From: Todiramphus chloris collaris
Lineage: Eukaryota; Chordata; Aves; Coraciiformes; Alcedinidae
DNA length: 64,000 nucleotides
Assembly (NCBI GenBank): GCA_025345505.1
Contig: JANVCC010000047.1
Coordinates: 7,261,429 to 7,325,428, forward strand
Direction of reading: 5' to 3'
The translations under genes were made by a program, and so were the position numbers. The first letter of the stretch is position 1, and the number at the start of each line of letters is the position of its first letter. The notes below the pieces were generated by a model. That model worked only from the letters and a program-made list of their open reading frames with translations. It was not told the DNA's origin and searched no databases. This document shows positions 61,274-64,000 of this stretch, piece by piece.

Positions 61274-61311
61274 GGTGGTGGTGGTGGGGGAATAATAATA
61301 ATAATAATAAT
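61274..61311. repeat. Promoter short tandem repeats: (GGT)4 plus G5, then (AAT)7
   Basis: Four GGT units (61274-61285) run into five G (61286-61290) and then seven AAT units (61291-61311), about 0.7 kb upstream of the PTPRM start codon and inside the CpG island. Such tracts are commonly length-variable. The G-rich half could contribute to a G-quadruplex on the plus strand. Confidence 0.9.
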
Positions 61312-61648
61312 GAAGAAAAATCTCAACCGAGCGCGTCTCGGTAACTTTGCCGCGGGTACCGAAGTTGGCACCGCCGGGGTTACCCGTCCCGCCGGGACGG
61401 GGCCCTGGGGGCAACTCGGGCGGGCCCCGGGGCAGCCGCCGAGGCACGGGTCCCGGGGCAGGATTGATGTAAGAGAGGAGGGGACAGCGCCGGCTCCTCA
61501 TAGCCGTGCTGTGTTGTTACTGCCAATCTGGAGTCTGTCGGAGGAAGCAGTCCGAGGCTGTTGCTCGAGTCCTCCGCGAAAACCGCAAGCGTAAGAGCTC
61601 TGCCTTCACAGCGAAGTGCTGGTATTTCAGGGAAATTCAGATGGAAAT

Positions 61649-61739
61649 GGGTGGCGGTGGTTTTTTTGTGGGTGGTTTTGTGGTTTGGGTTTTTTGGGTT
61701 GTGTTTTTTGTGGTTTTTGTTGTTTTGTTTTGTTTTTTT
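61649..61739. repeat. G/T-only low-complexity tract at the upstream island edge
   Basis: About 90 bases composed almost entirely of G and T on the plus strand (GGTGG, GTTTT and TGTTTT blocks), so C/A only on the transcript strand. It marks the boundary between the CpG island and upstream flank. Confidence 0.85.
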
Positions 61740-61847
61740 CCCCGGGCCGGCGATTGTACAGTCAATAAATCGTTTCTCATTCCTGCGCTGCTAAATAAAA
61801 CTTCATCACCTTGCCCAGCCCCCGCTTCGAGTGGGTCGGGGGCCGGC

Positions 61848-61920
61848 TGGGAAGGGCTGGGAGGTGGAAAAGGACCTCTGGAGATCCCCCCAGCCCGACC
61901 CCCCTCGCCGCGGCTCAAAA
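61848..61920 (-). mobile_element. CR1 3'-end remnant upstream of the PTPRM promoter (type B)
   Basis: The plus strand shows the reversed CR1 signature: a GGCTGGGAGG-like block, GGACCTCTGGAGAT, then CCCGACCCCCCT. This matches the 3' end of the type B copies at 3,135 and 24,331, with heavy divergence and extra CpG. It is the only CR1 trace between about 50,166 and 64,000 and lies 27 bp from the proximal CRE. Confidence 0.6.
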
Positions 61921-61946
61921 GCAGCTTTCACCCTCGGCGTGCACAG

Positions 61947-61954
61947 TGACGTCA
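61947..61954. promoter_or_regulatory. Perfect palindromic CRE (TGACGTCA), proximal copy
   Basis: Full consensus binding site for the CREB/ATF family, about 1.37 kb upstream of the PTPRM start codon, at the outer edge of the CpG-rich zone and just beyond a CR1 remnant. A related TGACATCA lies near 61,980 and a half site TGACGTTA near 61,994. Whether it is bound is unknown. Confidence 0.55.
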
Positions 61955-62726
61955 TGAACTGGCAGGGGTACGTAGTGAATGACATCAGGAAAATGACGTT
62001 AAAATGGCAGTTACCTTTCACTATTTGCAGCCTACGACTTCGGGTGTTGATGTGTGAAATACAGCAGCTTGAGAGGCTCCGGTGTCCACGGACGGGTTTG
62101 CTGGTTTTAAACCAGTTTTTTCTGAACTGGACTTCTGGAAGGTGGAAGTACATTGGCTGGCTATTGCTTTCCATGACAGCTCTCTTCTCGTTTCAAGTGC
62201 GAGGCTGCTTACTTATTCCCAGTGGGTTACAAATAAAAGGGTAAAACCCAGGGTCTAGATAATGCTGCAGTTCAGGGTTTGAGCTTGGAAATAGCTCACG
62301 TTCTAGGTTCTCATTTCTCTCCGGTGCAGATCCTCTGTTTTCTACGCTACTCATACATTTTATATCTATATCTATATATATCTCTATATATATCTATATC
62401 TCAACAGCTTCACTCTGGTTTCACATGAAGTCTTAACTTTCCCCGTGGAAAGTGCGAGGTACAACGTATGAATGACTTGAGCCTCTTTTGTATTATTTTT
62501 ACATATAATACATCATCAGCAAACTTAGGCCCGCAGCTGTGTCACCTCCAGCCCTCGCCCAAACCACGCTGCAGTCGGGACGCTGCTCTGGGATGGTTTT
62601 GCTGATGAGTTTGTTACGCGATGCAGTCTGCAGCGAGGGGATGTGAACTTTTTGATGGGGAGGGGTAAGGCAGCTACCTCAGAAGTTAACACGAGGGGGC
62701 ACAATAGCATTAATTGTTGTGTTTCC

Positions 62727-62734
62727 TGACGTCA
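62727..62734. promoter_or_regulatory. Perfect palindromic CRE (TGACGTCA), distal copy
   Basis: A second exact TGACGTCA, 780 bp further upstream, in ordinary AT-rich flank. A full CRE containing CpG is rare by chance in CpG-depleted DNA, so two in 0.8 kb is noteworthy. Function is inferred only. Confidence 0.5.
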
Positions 62735-64000
62735 GACTTCTTTTGAATTGGGAGCATTCTCTTCCGTTGTTATTTGCCTGGAACGTAGCAGTCTTCTCCC
62801 TGGAAAAAAAAAAAAAAAAAAGTTGCCTTAGTTCCCCGAAGGCTTCATATGTTTCCCATAAATCCTGTTACCTTGATTCCTCAAACCTCTAGGGGTATGT
62901 TGCAATAAGAATCACAATTTTTTTTTTTCCTGGTTGCATAACCTATGCAGACCTCATGCTCTTTAAAAGCTGTGGTTATAACTTCTAAAAATCAAACTAT
63001 AACTAGTCCGGCAAGTGCTAGCTTTGTAACTACAAAACCATCAAGAAGTCTCATAAGTAATTTAACTTACAGAAAATTCGACTGTAAGATGTGTCTTCAG
63101 TAGATCTGTCACTAAAAATCCAGAAATGAACAGTGAAACCAGTGCTCATGCCTAACGATGACTTCTCTCAAGGTTTGCAATGTCTGACCGTGGGTACAAT
63201 TTTTTCTCTGATCAGCCACTGTCAATCCTAGCATCATGTGGTGGAGTGTCATATTCAGCCATATAAACCAGGCCTCTCAGCCCCGGTTTTGTGACAGGGA
63301 ATCGAAAACTCTGACTGTAATCTAGTGTTACCGTGGGGAAGGTGAGACAAAGTCACCGAGCTCTGTGAGTTACAGAGGCACGTGTTTTAAGAGTGGTTGG
63401 TCACCGTTCTAGCAGGAGTCAGTCTGAAGTATACTTGACCTTCAAAGACCCAACCTTTCTGCTTTAATTACAGTAAATCTAAGACATAATTAAGCTCCGG
63501 GAAATAAACCAGCAAGAACAATAGAACCCACACGGGTCATGCGTGGCTGATCAGGAATTGTTAGCTGTGTTTCAGTACTGGAGCATGTATGAAAAGAGTT
63601 AAGAAAGGATTAAAAAAAAACAAAAAAAAACCCAAACCCAAAAAAACTAGAGCATCAAGAAAATGCTGGACCAAAAAAAACACAGGTTCACTAGTGGTTG
63701 GATTCCAAGAATGCCTTCAAGAGAGTTCGTTCAAGGCTAAGCTGTGGCTGCAAAGGGGATTGGAAGCATCTGCCAAACAAACAAAAAAAAAACAAACAAA
63801 AAACCCCAAACAAACAAAAAACAAACCACCACCAAACTGAAAAAAGTATTTTGCTGATTGTTTCTATTTGCCAGACAGATACTTTGTATCCGTTCTTGAA
63901 ACGGATCCCCTCAAAGAAATTCCCAATTACTTTCCCTACATGCAGACTCTTCAGCTGAGAAGATCACAAATATATCGCAAATATAATGACTCCTGCTGAA

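Larger units (their letters stand above)
59890..61620. promoter_or_regulatory. CpG island promoter of PTPRM
   Basis: Base composition changes abruptly here from AT-rich intron to dense GC with many CG dinucleotides, for about 1.7 kb, with weaker CpG content to about 61,930. It spans the PTPRM first coding exon, about 0.6 kb of intron 1 and about 1 kb of upstream sequence. No TATA box is seen, so this is the usual TATA-less, dispersed-start promoter type. Long open frames in the island on both strands (for example 59,950-60,633 plus) reflect the scarcity of stop codons in GC-rich DNA. No second gene reading upstream is recognised, so a bidirectional promoter is possible but unsupported. Confidence 0.85.
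61921..64000. other. Upstream flank of PTPRM
   Basis: No gene recognised. It holds the two CRE sites, a TATATC-type AT repeat (62,361-62,402), an 18-A run (62,804-62,821) and an A-rich, CAAA-type stretch (63,608-63,840). The remainder looks like unique intergenic DNA. Confidence 0.6.

Noticed and set aside
1..64000. CRISPR arrays, operons, integrases or other prokaryotic or phage systems
   Set aside because: Regular repeats here are minisatellites without spacers; base composition, CR1 elements and intron structure are vertebrate.
1..64000. tRNA, rRNA, snRNA or microRNA genes
   Set aside because: No A/B box pairs, cloverleaf or other recognisable RNA signature noticed by eye; a covariance-model search would be decisive.

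Overview
This window is vertebrate, and almost certainly avian, nuclear DNA. The main evidence is about 34 segments of CR1-type LINE retrotransposon, 17 per strand. They carry the bird-typical 3' signature: a GATGATCT-like block, then CCTTCCAACCC, then short ATTCTATG repeats. By hand-drawn boundaries they cover about 11 kb, or roughly 17% of the window. That is heavy for a bird and would fit a CR1-rich lineage such as woodpeckers and relatives, but the species is only a guess.

There is one recognisable gene, on the minus strand. Inside a CpG island (about 59,890-61,620) lies a short coding exon (60,575 down to 60,503). It encodes a 24-residue signal-peptide-like N-terminus and ends in a consensus splice donor with phase 1. 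The peptide, splice point and phase match my recollection of the start of PTPRM, receptor-type protein tyrosine phosphatase mu, a homophilic cell-adhesion phosphatase. An in-frame stop 23 codons upstream, a strong Kozak context and the lack of any upstream ATG for 445 nt all support this start. Everything from 60,502 down to base 1 then reads as the 5' part of a very long first intron; no second exon was found. Positions 61,620-64,000 are upstream flank, with two perfect palindromic CRE motifs.

Layout: 1-118 is a purine minisatellite. 1,100-50,200 is intron dense in CR1 of at least seven 3'-end types, with three nested insertions: CR1 in CR1 at 22,951-23,482, CR1 in CR1 at 39,329-39,685, and a probable solo LTR splitting a CR1 at 36,960-38,302. 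It also holds a partial LTR at 45,284-45,640. A 100-N gap abuts a 12-bp G-rich minisatellite (34,937-35,310), and a polypurine array lies at 39,746-40,028. 50,166-57,315 and on to the promoter has no recognisable CR1. A 400-N gap (57,476-57,875) is flanked by near-identical 160-bp sequences, which looks like an assembly artefact. 59,890-61,620 is the promoter island.

No operon, CRISPR, RNA gene or new multi-gene system is visible. Nearly all open frames are CR1 relics or chance frames. The most useful points are the PTPRM first exon, the nested-insertion chronology, the two assembly problems, the paired CRE sites and a few CpG-rich or AT-rich intronic stretches that could be regulatory.
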